A stretch of DNA of 64,000 nt from Acanthococcus lagerstroemiae (Eukaryota; Arthropoda; Insecta; Hemiptera; Eriococcidae), in NCBI GenBank assembly GCA_031841125.1, contig CM063114.1:30573266-30637265 (forward strand), written 5' to 3'. The position numbers and the translations under genes are program-made. Positions 35,401-45,440 of this stretch are shown here, one piece after another (positions within the stretch are counted from its first letter, which is position 1; every line of letters starts with the position of its first letter). The notes beneath the pieces were generated by a model. It ran no database searches, was not told the DNA's origin, and was given only the letters and a program-made list of their open reading frames with translations.

Positions 35401-36459
35401 TTGCTTACCATTGAAAGATACATGTACAATACCTCGGTGAGTCGCCTTCATAGTGGTATTTTTGTCCGCAACCTTGACGCTGGACTCGACCAAAACCGCA
35501 TCCGTGAGTAAACGAATATCATTGACCATATGATCGGTACATCCACTGTCCAGATAAAAAACAACGTCATCTTCAACCAAATTACAAGAAGCACCACGGT
35601 CGCCGATCTCAGCTTCCGTCAAAAACAACACAGGTTCATCAGCTTCGGCATTGTTGGTCCTCGGATTTGAAATGACTTTCTTACGTTTAAAACACCGGTT
35701 GAATGTATGACCATCTTTACCACAGTATGTACACGTTGGCGGATCACAGGCACGGTTATCATTTGAACGTTTGTAGTCATCACTAAAACGGCTACGGTCT
35801 TGACGCATCGGCTCACCACGAACTTTTTTATTGGTGTAAAATGCAGTCAGATCGTCCTCGGCAATACCATCTGAACTCGTACGCGTTTCTTCGTCCAATA
35901 GACGACCCTTCACGTATTCCATTGTAAGGCGCTCTTCCGGCAAAGTTTCTAATGCCGTTATCGCCGCACGGTACTTATCAGGTAACGCCATAAATAAATG
36001 ACAAATTTCGTCAAGCTGATCTATTGTTGAACCGGCGGATTTGAGCTGGCGTACAATATCGTCGAATTTACGGAACGCATCTGTGAGAGATTCACTAGCA
36101 CCGATTTTTAAAGTAAATAATTTCTTACGTAGCATGAATCGAGTGCAAATACTCTTTTTTTCAAAAACGGAATCAAGTCTGCTTATCATGTCTTTAGCTG
36201 ATTTTATACTCTCGTCTTGTAGATACGATAGGTGAGGATCAGAAACGCACGCGATTATGGCAGCCTGAGCAGTGTTGTCCGCATTTGTCCATTTATTTTT
36301 AATGTCTTCGGTGGCGGTATTTGGAGGCTTTTCAGAATTTAACGCCTCATACCCTTTCTTCGCCTTTATGAGAGAGATGACTCGAAACTTCCAAGATGAG
36401 TAATCGACACCGTTGAACTTACGGATCCCAAACACAAATTCATCTGACGATTGCTCCAT
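32446..36459 (-). CDS. copia-type gag-pol polyprotein, intact
   Basis: A single frame of 1,337 residues if started at the ATG at 36,459, followed by EQSSDEF and the gag-like FNGVDYSSWK. An upstream ATG at 36,573 would add 38 residues that look non-coding and overlap the leader. Order is Ty1/copia: gag; CCHC knuckle CTYCGKDGHTFNRC (about residues 242-256); protease DSGCTDHM (about 303); integrase zinc region WHRRFGH...CISC (about 428); integrase core with RCDRGGEYSS (about 556) and NGVAERINR; RT with QMDVKAAFLYG (about 930) and LYVDDLIIAS (about 1,014); RNase H with DADFAND (about 1,186), AQSTTAAEY and EDNLS. All catalytic residues that can be checked by eye are present, so it may be capable of retrotransposition. 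Confidence 0.95.
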   Translation of the reverse strand: MEQSSDEFVFGIRKFNGVDYSSWKFRVISLIKAKKGYEALNSEKPPNTATEDIKNKWTNADNTAQAAIIACVSDPHLSYLQDESIKSAKDMISRLDSVFEKKSICTRFMLRKKLFTLKIGASESLTDAFRKFDDIVRQLKSAGSTIDQLDEICHLFMALPDKYRAAITALETLPEERLTMEYVKGRLLDEETRTSSDGIAEDDLTAFYTNKKVRGEPMRQDRSRFSDDYKRSNDNRACDPPTCTYCGKDGHTFNRCFKRKKVISNPRTNNAEADEPVLFLTEAEIGDRGASCNLVEDDVVFYLDSGCTDHMVNDIRLLTDAVLVESSVKVADKNTTMKATHRGIVHVSFNGKQIRISDVLYVPELRRNLLSVAVMTDNGMSLFYDGTNVIISKNGKFVAEGIKIGRLYKISFNKIDAGSFLCDGNSVGNLWHRRFGHISDKYLSMIIKKGLVDGLDGINDRFIDNSNCISCIKSKQVTLPFNVVVKNRSSRLLELTHSDLCKIENSTHDGKYYILTLVDDYSHFCTIYLLRHKSETFDCIKEYFNRSAAALNLKPSVLRCDRGGEYSSNKFKEWMSNKGIKIQYTIGYTPQHNGVAERINRSICDKIRALLFDSGLPKAFWGEACRYAVFCMNRSPTYALDFRCTPAELFRGRKPRADNLKVFGCKAFRLLHPHERKKLDSRSEECIFIGYYDSGFRLWSISDRKVKLARNVLFMEHKKGSDLFQSKNSNGDRYALFDLDSVIARDCVVPADSTPVQNDEPVLASVEPAHDEPILVSAEPAAQNDAPIPEPVVPRLGDRVRRPPPHLKEYEVSVNNVEANVYDIPDRMAEIEGREDRDCWLNAAQSEIESMNKNEVWTLISPPPKVDIIRCRWVFNIKRHRDGTIDRYRARLCAKGCMQKGVFQFSDVYSPTASFESIKALLSSICQFDLDAIQMDVKAAFLYGKLDTPVYMYQPEGFDDGSGRICKLTKSIYGLRQASKCWYKRFDGYMLDIGFVCSRVEPCLYYSFDKDTVTYILLYVDDLIIASSSYDILKNVQGLLSKEFEMSKSASLDDTVFVGLNISRDRNAHTMRIDQIEYVRRLVTKYGMDGSNACSTPMEVGLSLSSSGTECLNVPYQELIGTLMFLTRGTRPDICFAVSYLSRFQSNYGQEHWNALKRVLRYLKSTMEICLNFNKSNNPGVDSLLCFVDADFANDVEDRKSTTGFIFFLFNNPIHWCSVKQSVVAQSTTAAEYIALGTSLVDLVWIRNLLLELRLINDNAVRVFEDNLSTIAITQFSKEKRTKAVDVKYHLSRDLVGKNIVQVVHISSNYQLGDIFTKSVSHIRYAHIRDRIFNFKL

Positions 36460-36591
36460 TTTCGACGAATTTCCACAAACAGGAAACGGCCACAACAAGG
36501 TAAAATCGGAGAGAAACGCGTGAGACCAGAAACAAGCCCGAACGTACGTGCTATGAAGGAGACGTAAAAACACGGCACACTTTTACATGCA

Positions 36592-36606
36592 CTGGGCCCA
36601 TAACCA
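36592..36606 (-). other. copia primer-binding site (initiator tRNA-Met internal)
   Basis: Directly next to the 5' LTR the minus strand reads TGGTTATGGGCCCAG, complementary to the anticodon arm of initiator tRNA-Met (CTGGGCCCATAACC). Drosophila copia uses the same internal, half-tRNA priming. Confidence 0.85.
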
Positions 36607-36756
36607 TGTTAGTTCGGTGACGAATACATGCAAGAACGAAGACTCATGTTACTTGTAAGCCGTATATTTAGTAACTGACTCGTGTGACAGTCTCAACCCC
36701 GGTATCTAATAGTGTACATACAATCGACAGTGTAAGGAGCAGGTTTGAACACAACA
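36607..36756 (-). repeat. copia 5' LTR
   Basis: 150 bp, identical by eye to the 3' LTR. It should carry the promoter for this minus-strand element. Confidence 0.95.
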
Positions 36757-37745
36757 TTGTTTACAATTTTGTACCACGAATGTTAAGCTTTGTACCTTCC
36801 CCCTTCCCCTTACATTTGTGAAATAAGTGGCCCACAGTATGTGCTCCACCTCCCTTCTTCCCCCTTTGTCTTTCATAAATATCACTTCACCCATATGCAC
36901 ACTTTCTTCTTTCTCTCCAAAATTATGAAAGGGCTAAGGATAAATGTAACGCTGCCTGGGTGATTTCAATCTCCTTCAGTTTCTTTCCTCGCCCCTCGTC
37001 AAATCCACATGCTGCACTTCCTCAAATTGCAAATCCTCGTTTACACGCTTGCTCCTCTGTTCTCCAACAATCTCTTCAACCTTTTCTCCATTTACCTTCT
37101 CGTTCTTCAACAAGGAAGGACATGAAAAAGAGAAGTGGTGTTCTTGGAGGGGGGGGGGGTTGACAAAGAGGAAAGAGCAAGGCGAAGATAGAGCGTGGTG
37201 AAAGTAGGAAGTGGAGGTGCACTAAACGAGAAGGGTAAAAATTTAGAATTAGCGGCACAAATTGTATAAAATAGGTAATAATTTTTCAGTCCACTCTCCA
37301 CTTGGGGTTCCGAACTCTTTCATGGAGGGTGAGTTATTGAAGGCTACTCTTTTTGGAACTAAGAGGGAAGAGGATAGAACAAAATCTAGAATTTGTGATA
37401 CGAAATAGTATAATTAGGTACACAATTTCTGCCCTGATCCGCTTGTCAAATATCAAGGGGGAAGGTGACTGCCCTTGCCTATAACTTGGGGAGGGCATTT
37501 TAAAATCTGGGATAAGCGGTAGAAATTGGTACAGCATATGTAGAAAATTGTGAAGCTACTTTGAGTGCCGAACTTCTTTACAGTGACCTGAGGCTAAAGG
37601 GAGATGAAACCTTTTATGTCTGGAGGAAACCAGATACGGAATTTCAAGTCATGATCCTACTCCTGGTCACGATGTTGCATCCCTTTTCTTCTATTAATCC
37701 ATTCTTCATTTGTGTGGGCTTTTCAGGTTCATGTCACCAGCCCCC
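36757..37745. repeat. Degenerate TTTTGTACC minisatellite, right half, and spacer
   Basis: The TTTTGTACC and CCCCCTTCCCC words continue to about 37,545, after which about 200 bases of unassigned sequence lead to the palindrome. No gene is supported. Confidence 0.45.
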
Positions 37746-39592
37746 TCATTATGGAAATGGGAAAGAAAAATAATATCAATAATTTGTTCTTAATTTGTTC
37801 TAATTTGTTCTCACCCCCACCCCTCAAAATTAGCAACTCAGTTCGAAGGGCTGGTGACATGCTAGCCCCTGACATTTGATTTCGGGGTTGTAACAAGTCT
37901 CAAATATTTGTTCTTAATTTGTTCTAATTTTTTCCGCAGTTTTCAGAATTTGTTTCGCCATCCTCCCCTTTTTACAGACACCAAAAAGAGGAGCAGGATC
38001 AACTAATAGCTATAATCCATTTACCCACCCGAGTCCATCACCACTATGCATTTGCCGACTAGTTGAATTCAGGGGCGGAGGAAGTGACCCTTAAGTCTTT
38101 AGTTTCCATATAATACGATTTGCTGCACACTGAAATTTGTTCTATATACGTTCTAGTTTGTTCATTCAACCCCACACCTCAAACTATCAAAACCATACAC
38201 TTATGGGGGGGGGGGGTAAGGGACACTTATGTATGAATTTTCCGCATAAATACGATTTGCTACTGACTGCAATTTGTTCTCTATTTATTCTAATTTCCAT
38301 CGACACACTAAAATACGTCGCCACAAAGTATTGGCGGACAATATGAACTACTGTAGTGGGGGTAAGTGGCCCTTTTGTGCGAATTTTCCATATAATTGCG
38401 ATTTTTCGCCCACTACAATTTTTCCTCTATTTGTTCTAATTTATTCTCTCATCTACACACTAAAATCTGTCGCCACAAGGCATTGACTGAACATATAAAC
38501 TTATGTGGTGGGAGTAAGTGGCCCTTGTGCGCGAATTTCCCACATAATTGCGATTTGGCCCCACTACAATTTGTCCTCTATTTGTTCTAATTTGTTCTCG
38601 AATCTACACACCACAATCCACCATCACTGTATATTTGAGGTCATTCGAAGTTCAAAGGTTGGGCGTAAGTAACCTGTAAGTCCTAAGTATCCACAAAAAT
38701 TTAGGACTTAAGGGTCACTCAAGACCACCCTTTGAATTTTGGTTTACTTCAAATACACATTGATGATGGATTGTGGTGTGTAGATTCGAGAACAAATTAA
38801 AGCAAGTAGAGAACAAATTGTAGGGGCGACAAATCGCAATTATGGGGAATTCGCACATCAGGGCCACTCTTCACCACCACATAAGTTCATATTGTCGGCC
38901 AATGCTTTGTGGCGAGGGATTTGAGTGTGTAGAGGAAAGAACAAACTAGAATGAATAGAGAACAAATTGCAGTTTATAGCAACTCGTATTTATGTGGAAA
39001 ATTCTTACATAAGTGTCACTTACCCCCACTCCCTACTTCAGATAGTCGGCAAATGTATGGTTTTGATAGTCTGAGGTGTGGGGTTGAGAGAACAAACTAG
39101 AACGTGTATATAGAACAAATTTCAGTGTGCAGCAAATCGTATTCATATGGAAACAGAAGATTTAAGGGTCACTTACCCCCGCCCCTGAGCTCGAATAGTC
39201 GGCAAATGCATAGTGGTAATGGACTTAGGTGTGTAGATGAGAGAAAAAATTAGAACGAATGTAGAACAAATTTTAGTGTACAACAAGTAGTATGCATGTG
39301 GGATTATAGCTATTATTTGATCCTGCTCCTCTTTTTGGTGTCTGTAAATAGGGGAGAGTAGCGGAAAAATTCTGAAAACTGCGGAACAAATTAGAACAAA
39401 CTAAGAACAATTGTTTGAGACTTGTTACAACCCCGATATCGAATGTAGGGGCTAGCATGTCACCAGCCCCTCAAACTGAGTTTCTAATTTTTGGGGGCTG
39501 GGGGTAAGAACAAATTCTAAAAATGGCCGAACAAATTGGAACAAATTAAGAACAAATTATTAACATTATTTTTCTCCTCCATTTCCACGATG
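37746..39592. repeat. 1.85-kb imperfect palindrome (foldback)
   Basis: The left arm from TATGGAAATGGGAAAGAAAAA (about 37,751) matches the reverse complement of the right arm ending TTTTTCTCCTCCATTTCCACG (about 39,590). Landmarks are ordered symmetrically: AGGAGCAGGATCAACTAATAG (38,000) with its partner near 39,310, and GTAGATTCGAG near the centre. The axis is at about 38,680-38,700 (GGACTTAAGGGTCACT against CTGTAAGTCC). Each ~0.9-kb arm also holds tandem ~115-140-bp subunits with AATTTGTTCTAATTTGTTCTC, GTCGCCACAAAG and GGGGTAAGTGGCCCTT. No transposase; it resembles Foldback elements or a hairpin-RNA locus. Confidence 0.8.
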
Positions 39593-39717
39593 GGGGTCCG
39601 GCGACCCCCTTTTTCTGACCCCCCGTATAATCTCCTGTATGACCGCGTCAATGTGTGACGGGTCAAGACCGCGCTGTTGTGCAGAGGCCTATAGTGTTTA
39701 GTGAATGTGCTGAATAG

Positions 39718-39829
39718 GGTTATGGGGATGATTCTTCCAATGTAATGACAGTGGACGCTGAGGATGATGAGGAAAATGAAGAAGATGATAAAGAGGACAT
39801 ACCTTTTAACTCGTTTGAAAATTATAATG
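39718..39829 (+). other. Possible acidic exon inside the 12.5-kb element
   Basis: A 112-base open segment lies between an AATAG acceptor and a GGTATGC donor-like site and encodes a strongly acidic peptide (VDAEDDEENEEDDKEDIPF). It is the only composition-biased coding-like stretch in the right half of the element. It might be a remnant of the element's own gene, or chance. A polyadenylation-like AATAAA lies at about 40,805. Confidence 0.25.
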
Positions 39830-40897
39830 GTATGCTTAAACTGCATGGCGTAGCGTCGGGAGCATAGGGGCACGTGCCCCCAATATTTTTCTATACATAT
39901 CGTTTTTTTTCTCTTTGAAGGAAATTTGGAGAAATTTAGAAAACAGTTTTAGATCTTCTGAAATTTCCTTCTCAGAGTCTTTTCTATTTGTGTGGTATGA
40001 ACAAAGGATACTTTCTTACTTTCATTGTTTGTCCGCCTAGAACTGAAATCGTCGCCATATGTCGGTAATAAGGATTTGTATAAGGTCCATTGAATGCAAC
40101 TTATCAAGGCGAATAAAGGACAAAAAATTTAGAACTGCCTACCCCGTTTCTAAAAAATATGTCCGATTAAAATTAATGTATTTTTAACTGAAATTTATTT
40201 TTTAGCTGAAGGACCTGTGGATCAATTCGTATGTCTCGAAATTTGAACGCATACACACTGATGGATAATTTTCAGCAGTCCAATTCAAGGTTCCTGAAAT
40301 AATTAGATTTACACCATGTCGAATATCCTAACTTCAAATAGATCTTCCGTGGCAATTTTTAATTAAGGTTTTCTGTTTTGGTATATTTTAGTTCGAGACG
40401 AACAGTCTCCTCCATATTAACCTACTAACTGAGCTCATTTACTAAGTACCAAATACTGATACCTTTTCGTTATTAAATACTATTATCATATGCCGCTATA
40501 CGGACCCATTATTCTACAATTCAAGTATAATTAAGAACTTGTATCATTAGGTCCATTGTAGTTTTGGCCCGAATTAATTTCACTTTAATACATATCCAAC
40601 AAAATTTCTAGAGAATAATAAAAATAGTTATTCGTTATAATGCTATTGAAATATCCATCATCAACATTTTGTTATTTTGTAAGATCATAGAATCTTTTAT
40701 GCTGTTGTGTAGTGTAACATAATAAGTAATTACTTTTTTCATCATTAATTTTTTTATGGTTATTGTTATACCATGAAAATATGTTTGTTAGCAATTTTTT
40801 ATGTAATAAACACTTCTTGTTAGGTATACTACAAATTTGTGTATGCTTTTATTTATTTGTACCCTACATAATTACAAGAGTTTTGATCATCTCTACT
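39830..40897. other. AT-rich body of the 12.5-kb element, right part
   Basis: No gene recognised. The sequence is AT-rich with an AATAAA near 40,805, suiting a 3' untranslated region. Confidence 0.35.
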
Positions 40898-41153
40898 TAG
40901 GGGCGGAAATAGAGCAAAAACTTCGAGGGGCTGAAGCCCTTGTGCCTAAAATAGCTTTATTACAAATCCAGAAATCATACCTCCCCCCCCACAAAAAAAA
41001 GAAAAAAGAAAAACCGAAAAATAGAGACTACATTGGAATTGGAATTAGGTTCCCATTTTTACTCTATTAAGAATGATTTTAAAAAAATTTAGGGGGCTAA
41101 TTTTGAACCCAGGAGGCTTAGCCTCCCTTAGCCACCCTCTATTTCCGGCCCTG
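40898..41153. mobile_element. MITE with 7-bp flanking duplication
   Basis: Ends are TAGGGGCGGAAATAGAGC and the reverse complement CAGGGCCGGAAATAGAGG. CTCTACT flanks both sides (40,891-40,897 and 41,154-41,160). Probably hAT-related with one edge base mutated. It is 256 bp and non-coding. Confidence 0.75.
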
Positions 41154-41498
41154 CTCTACTAAAACATTCTGAGAAGCATATGGTAGCGCACGCTACGATG
41201 CATAATCATAGGAGTATTATGGTGGCGCCATTGAGAGCGCTACATAGCGCGTTGCTGTAGCAACATAATTAGAATGGAGGCGCAACGAAGCAGTTGCTAC
41301 GTTGCGCACTTATAAGTAGAAAGTAGCCAACGCCACTGATAGCGAATGGCAGCGGATATTACGTTGTGCTCTTAAGCATAGGCTACCGTGGCGCATGGTG
41401 GCAAAAAGGCCGACTTAGTCCCACTGCTACTACTTCTGCCACGTAGTGGCCGAAGTAGTAGCAGCTTTTTAAAAACTAGTGGCAGTTTTCCCACTGGG

Positions 41499-41830
41499 TA
41501 ATTACTCAATTTTTCGAGTCGAATTCGAATCCGTTCTCACAATTGAGCTAGACCCAGGTTTTGACCCATTTTGACCACATTTTCGACTGTATCTCGGAAT
41601 TCGAAATCAGCGTAAAAAATTGAGTCAAAAAATAGTCTGTAATTCAAGATTTTTCAATTTTTTCGACATTTAAAATTTCTCTGTAGTTATCATGTCGTTT
41701 TTGAAGCGAAATTTTTCGGAGAGGTTTACCGTCGGCGCTGGTGCTAATTACTCAATTTTTCGAGTCGAATTCGAATCCGTTGTCAAAATTGTGCTAGCGT
41801 CTTCTTGTGACCCATTTGACCACACTTTCG
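41499..41830 (+). repeat. ~280-bp satellite, continuation after the 12.5-kb insertion
   Basis: The satellite resumes at TAATTACTCAATTTTTCGAG, in phase with the unit broken at 28,969, for about one and a fraction units, then decays into other sequence near 41,830. Confidence 0.85.
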
Positions 41831-43004
41831 AGTGTTTGTATCTTGACAGCGGAGCCTCGCCTGCAAATTTGACACCACGCCTAAGAAGGCTATGGCCTTC
41901 GTCACACTCACACCCCCATATGGGCGCCACGGCAGCAGACTACTGGTCTCAAACATCTATAAACTCTGATTCCCTTCTTCTGATGCCTAAACTACTCAAA
42001 ACAATACACATCCGAAATTTTCATCTCGGCTTCAAAACATCTTCAAATATGAAGTGTACTCCAACGAACATCCTGCGAATTGCCTCGAGCTTCGGTCCGG
42101 AATAACAACTATCATTAATACATTCTATATAGTTTCTACGCGTGCCACATTTCGACTGTCTCACGAAATCAATTTATATCTCCTAAGATAGCTCTGCTAC
42201 AGTTACAGTTATGTCGTCGAGATTTCTTTGCTATTCCTAAACCGAGGAACGTGTTACGCCGAAGGAAACGTGCACGTCGTCCGTTGAAAAATTGGGAGAA
42301 CTTTAGGCGTCGAAGAAAACGCTAAGAAAATTCTGATGCCGCATCAGGCGAATACGTGCGCTGACAGCATTCTGCCGTAATAAATCACTCCGTAAATGTT
42401 ACTTAATATGTTCACCGTTTCGATTTTGTTGGAACAACCTCGACGTTTTGTTACACTCGTGTGCGGTAGACACATATGTATCCGTAGGTGTATGTTGAGA
42501 GTATATCTCACTAATTAAACTGGAGAGCGCTGGAGCTGCTGAATGATTTTAAGGCAGTTTTGAATTTCAACACAAGCTACCCACGTAAAGTGGGGCTTCT
42601 TGGAACATTCTCCGCTGTATTCTGCCATCTTTTGCCTCCTTTGTGTATCTACACTGATTGAAATGTAAAATGGCTTTAAGTCAAGTTCCCTCAATCAGTT
42701 TATATAGTTCGAAACATGTTACAACGTGCTTGTGTAAAGTGTATGGAGCTCGGTACAAAGGGTGAGTTCAAAAAGACCGGTTTTTGGGCTTCTTTGAATA
42801 GCATTCTGATTGGCTGTTCAATAAACTGTCATTCAGCCAATCAGAACGCTCCGTTTAGGTGGTGGGTAACTGATAACTCTCTAGTTATTCATGTAGCCCT
42901 GCAGTTACCCCGGTAATCAAAGAGTTACCAAAGTGTAACTTTTCCGCGGGGAACTGGTGGTTTTTGCGCATCGGAAAACCTGCCTTGAAACACCTGATGC
43001 AATT
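41831..43004. other. Unassigned DNA with an arginine-rich reading frame
   Basis: A plus-strand frame open over at least 42,160-42,325 ends in a basic tail (LRRRKRARRPLKNWENF then RRRRKR and TAA). It has no ATG in the checked part and no clear splice site, so it is only noted. A short inverted repeat (TTCTGATTGGCTG...CAGCCAATCAGAA) lies at about 42,805-42,848. No other gene is seen. Confidence 0.3.
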
Positions 43005-43342
43005 TTAAAAAAATATTACTTTATTAAGGACTGCCCGAGGGCATTTACTTAGTACTATGACAATGGATTTGACGGGAAGGACCTGACGGATCGCAGTCGG
43101 CCGCGGACGACTAAGAATTACAAGTTAACAAAGAAGCTTAAATACTAATAGAACATTGTGATCAAGAGCTTATACCCAGTAGGATTTACGATCAGAGAGA
43201 AGTGACCGGAGGACACAGTGAGAGTGACTGTGAGGTCAGGAGGAGGTCAAAATGCAGGACATATAGGGTAACAAGTACAACTGGGAGGAAGAAAGGGTCG
43301 CAGCATTGCATAACATAATAATAAGATCATAAGAGAAGTACG

Positions 43343-44823
43343 CTAAGGAATATCAGTAGGAAATTTTCTTTTGAGCCGAGTGATCGGAGGAACCTCCAGC
43401 AGGCCAATAGCGAGGGTGTTGGGGTGACGATGTAGGCGTTGTTCGTAGGAACCGGCTAGCCGATGGATGGCCTGCGCGGCACCAACTCGATGTACATGTC
43501 CTGGTGGAGTAGATCTCTTGTTCCGAGAGCAACGCAACCAGAAGATGGAGCGGAACCTGAGCTTGACTTCCTGACTCTTACCCGAACTGTGCTCCTTCCA
43601 AGTGAGCCGACGATCGAGATGGACTCCAAGACAACGGGCGTAAGTGGCTGTCCTGATCGGTTCATTGACTATCACCAGAGAGATCGTTGAATGCAACCTG
43701 AGCGAGAAATCAACTTCGACAGACTTGGCACTATTGAGGCGTACTTTCCATATTTTGGTCCAGGCTGAGATACGATCGAGCGTACCCTGAAGGTTGGTGG
43801 TGGCAACAGCATAATTGGAGGCAGGAGCTAGTATGGCTGTATCATCGGCGAATGTTGCCAACGTTGCGAATCTGGTTTGCCGGATGTCAGCTGTGTAAAG
43901 AAGGAAGAGCAGCTGGAGATAGGGCAAAGGTGGCACTGCTAAGGTGTACAAAGAACGACCGGTTGTGAAGATATGACCCCAAGAAATCAACGTAGGAAAT
44001 GGGAAGATACTGGCAGACTTTATAGAGGAGCCTCTCCAGCCAGACCCGATCAAAGGCCTGGCTGACGTCCAGGAATGCGGCTGGGCAGTATTGCTTCGCT
44101 TTCAACGCGTTTCGGACCACAGAGACCACCCTGTGCACCTGTTCCACCGCGGAGTGATGGTTTTGGAACCCAAACTTATAGTCGGGGAGTATTTTGAGAT
44201 CGAGTACTACCTGGAGGATGCGGCGGTATAAGAGCTTCTCGAAGAGCTTGGAGAGATCACTAAAAGAAGAGAGATGGGCCAGTAGGAAGCAGGTCCTCCA
44301 CTGGCTTGTCCGGCTTCGAGATCATAATAACTTTAGCAGTCTTTCATGTTGTTGGGAAGTAGCTAAATTTCAGACATGCGTTGAACTTGAGGTTAACATA
44401 ACAATTGTCTTCCGGAGTGCTTCCCTTAGCATTTTGGTAGAAATGGGATCAAATTTTGCGGCCTTCTGCACATTAAGACGACCGATCTGGGTTTTAATCG
44501 CTCTGGGTGAGACGAGATTTAGTGGGGGATCCTTCCAGGCGAGTAAGTGCTGGAAGATCAGCAGGAATGTTGTTGGGCTTGAAGATAGTGGTGAGATGCT
44601 CCGCGAACAGCTCAGCTTTATCAGGATCCTTGCAGGCCCACATGCCTGCAGGGCTACGAAGTGGAGAGCTGAATCCCGGTGTGTTCTTCTTGGCCCTAGC
44701 CACCTTCCAGAGAGAGTAGCCAGCCTTCTCCAAGGTGTCAAGGGAGAGTAGGAATTCTTCGAAAGATCGAGAATTATGGGCTGCAATCAAAGCTGTGGCC
44801 CTCATGGATAGTCTATTAAACAC
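43343..44823 (-). pseudogene. Jockey-type LINE reverse transcriptase (ORF2), frameshifted
   Basis: Consecutive frames give the pre-RT region (SLWKVARAKK, KAELFAEHLTTIFKPN at 44,494-44,823), an RT entry motif changed to KAAKFDPIS (usual form KKAPGxD), motif A AAFLDVSQAFDRVW (43,887-44,147), motif C TFADDTAILAP (43,343-44,053) and the thumb motif CLGVHLDRRLTWKEH. The F-A-D-D active-site aspartates are intact but the frame changes several times. The endonuclease domain normally preceding this is absent: the region directly upstream is ORF1. Confidence 0.8.
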
Positions 44824-44833
44824 AGCCTTGTCT

Positions 44834-45440
44834 TCAGGATCTCTGGACAGCTGCCAGCGGTGCCGAGCAGCTCGGCGATCGTGGACAGCCTTGCTTGACT
44901 TGGCTAGCTGGTTGTTGACCTGTGGCAGCGGATTCTCTCGCTGCCTCTACGTGAGATCTAGATTGAAATCGATTGGGAGCCAGAAAGAAGATCGAGATTC
45001 TCCTGGAGGTGGAGATGAGTTGGTTGGCTGATCTTTTTCCGCTTGTGGCCTCGAGGCATGACTTCCCTGGTGGCTTCAGTATTTTCTTGTATTCAGGGCA
45101 GCCTCTATAGTTAGCTGGACGAGCTCCTTTACATAAGCCACTGGTAGGAGTGGCATTAGGTGTTTTAGGGCAGGATCTGTTATTGTGATCGCCACCGCAT
45201 TTCTCACAGGGTCCAGTCGGTTTTCGTATGGCCATACTGCTGAAATCTCTTATATTGAGCGACCTCACGTCAATGTCGAGGAGCCACAACTGCAATCTTG
45301 GTATGCAGGAGACTTTCAAGATCATAGATTGCCTTTGCCTCTACAGAAGGCTCCAGGTCTACGAAGAATAGAGGCAGTAGTTCCTTAGTTTTCCGGTGGT
45401 GGACGTTGACTACATTACGAACAACAAGGCATTCTGACAT
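44834..45440 (-). pseudogene. Jockey-type LINE ORF1 (gag-like), C-terminal half
   Basis: It contains ELLPLFFVDLEPS followed by a zinc-knuckle series with CEKCGGDHNNRSCP and NYRGCPEYK, the hallmark of Jockey-family ORF1 nucleic-acid-binding proteins. The frame shifts at about 45,270-45,325. Its missing N-terminal half is found beyond the GACT array at 47,363-48,003. Confidence 0.8.

Larger units (their letters stand above)
32137..36756 (-). mobile_element. Complete Ty1/copia LTR retrotransposon, recent insertion
   Basis: A 4,620-bp element flanked by a 5-bp duplication TTGTT (32,132-32,136 and 36,757-36,761). Both LTRs are 150 bp, start TG and end CA, and look identical base for base. A primer site, polypurine tract and a single uninterrupted gag-pol frame are present in the right order. 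Identical LTRs mean little time since insertion. It lies inside a minisatellite within the 12.5-kb TIR element, making it the youngest layer there. Confidence 0.95.
28970..41498. mobile_element. 12.5-kb TIR element inserted in the satellite (TA duplication)
   Basis: Both ends carry CCCAGTGGGAAAA as an inverted repeat (28,970 onward; reverse complement ending at 41,498). The interrupted satellite word GGTGCTAATTACTC shows TA before the left end and TA after the right end, so a TA was duplicated and the satellite continues in phase. About 0.28 kb at the left and 0.34 kb at the right are rich in GTAGC/GCTAC and GCCAC words, like subterminal transposase-binding repeats. Inside are a copia insertion, a 1.85-kb palindrome and a MITE; without copia and MITE the body is about 7.6 kb. 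No intact transposase is seen. TA duplications occur in Tc1/mariner and in Mirage-type CMC elements; the superfamily is unassigned. Confidence 0.7.

Noticed and set aside
32446..36573. Using the first ATG at 36,573 for the copia polyprotein
   Set aside because: The extra 38 residues are close to the primer site and lack gag-like sequence; the ATG at 36,459 begins typical copia gag.
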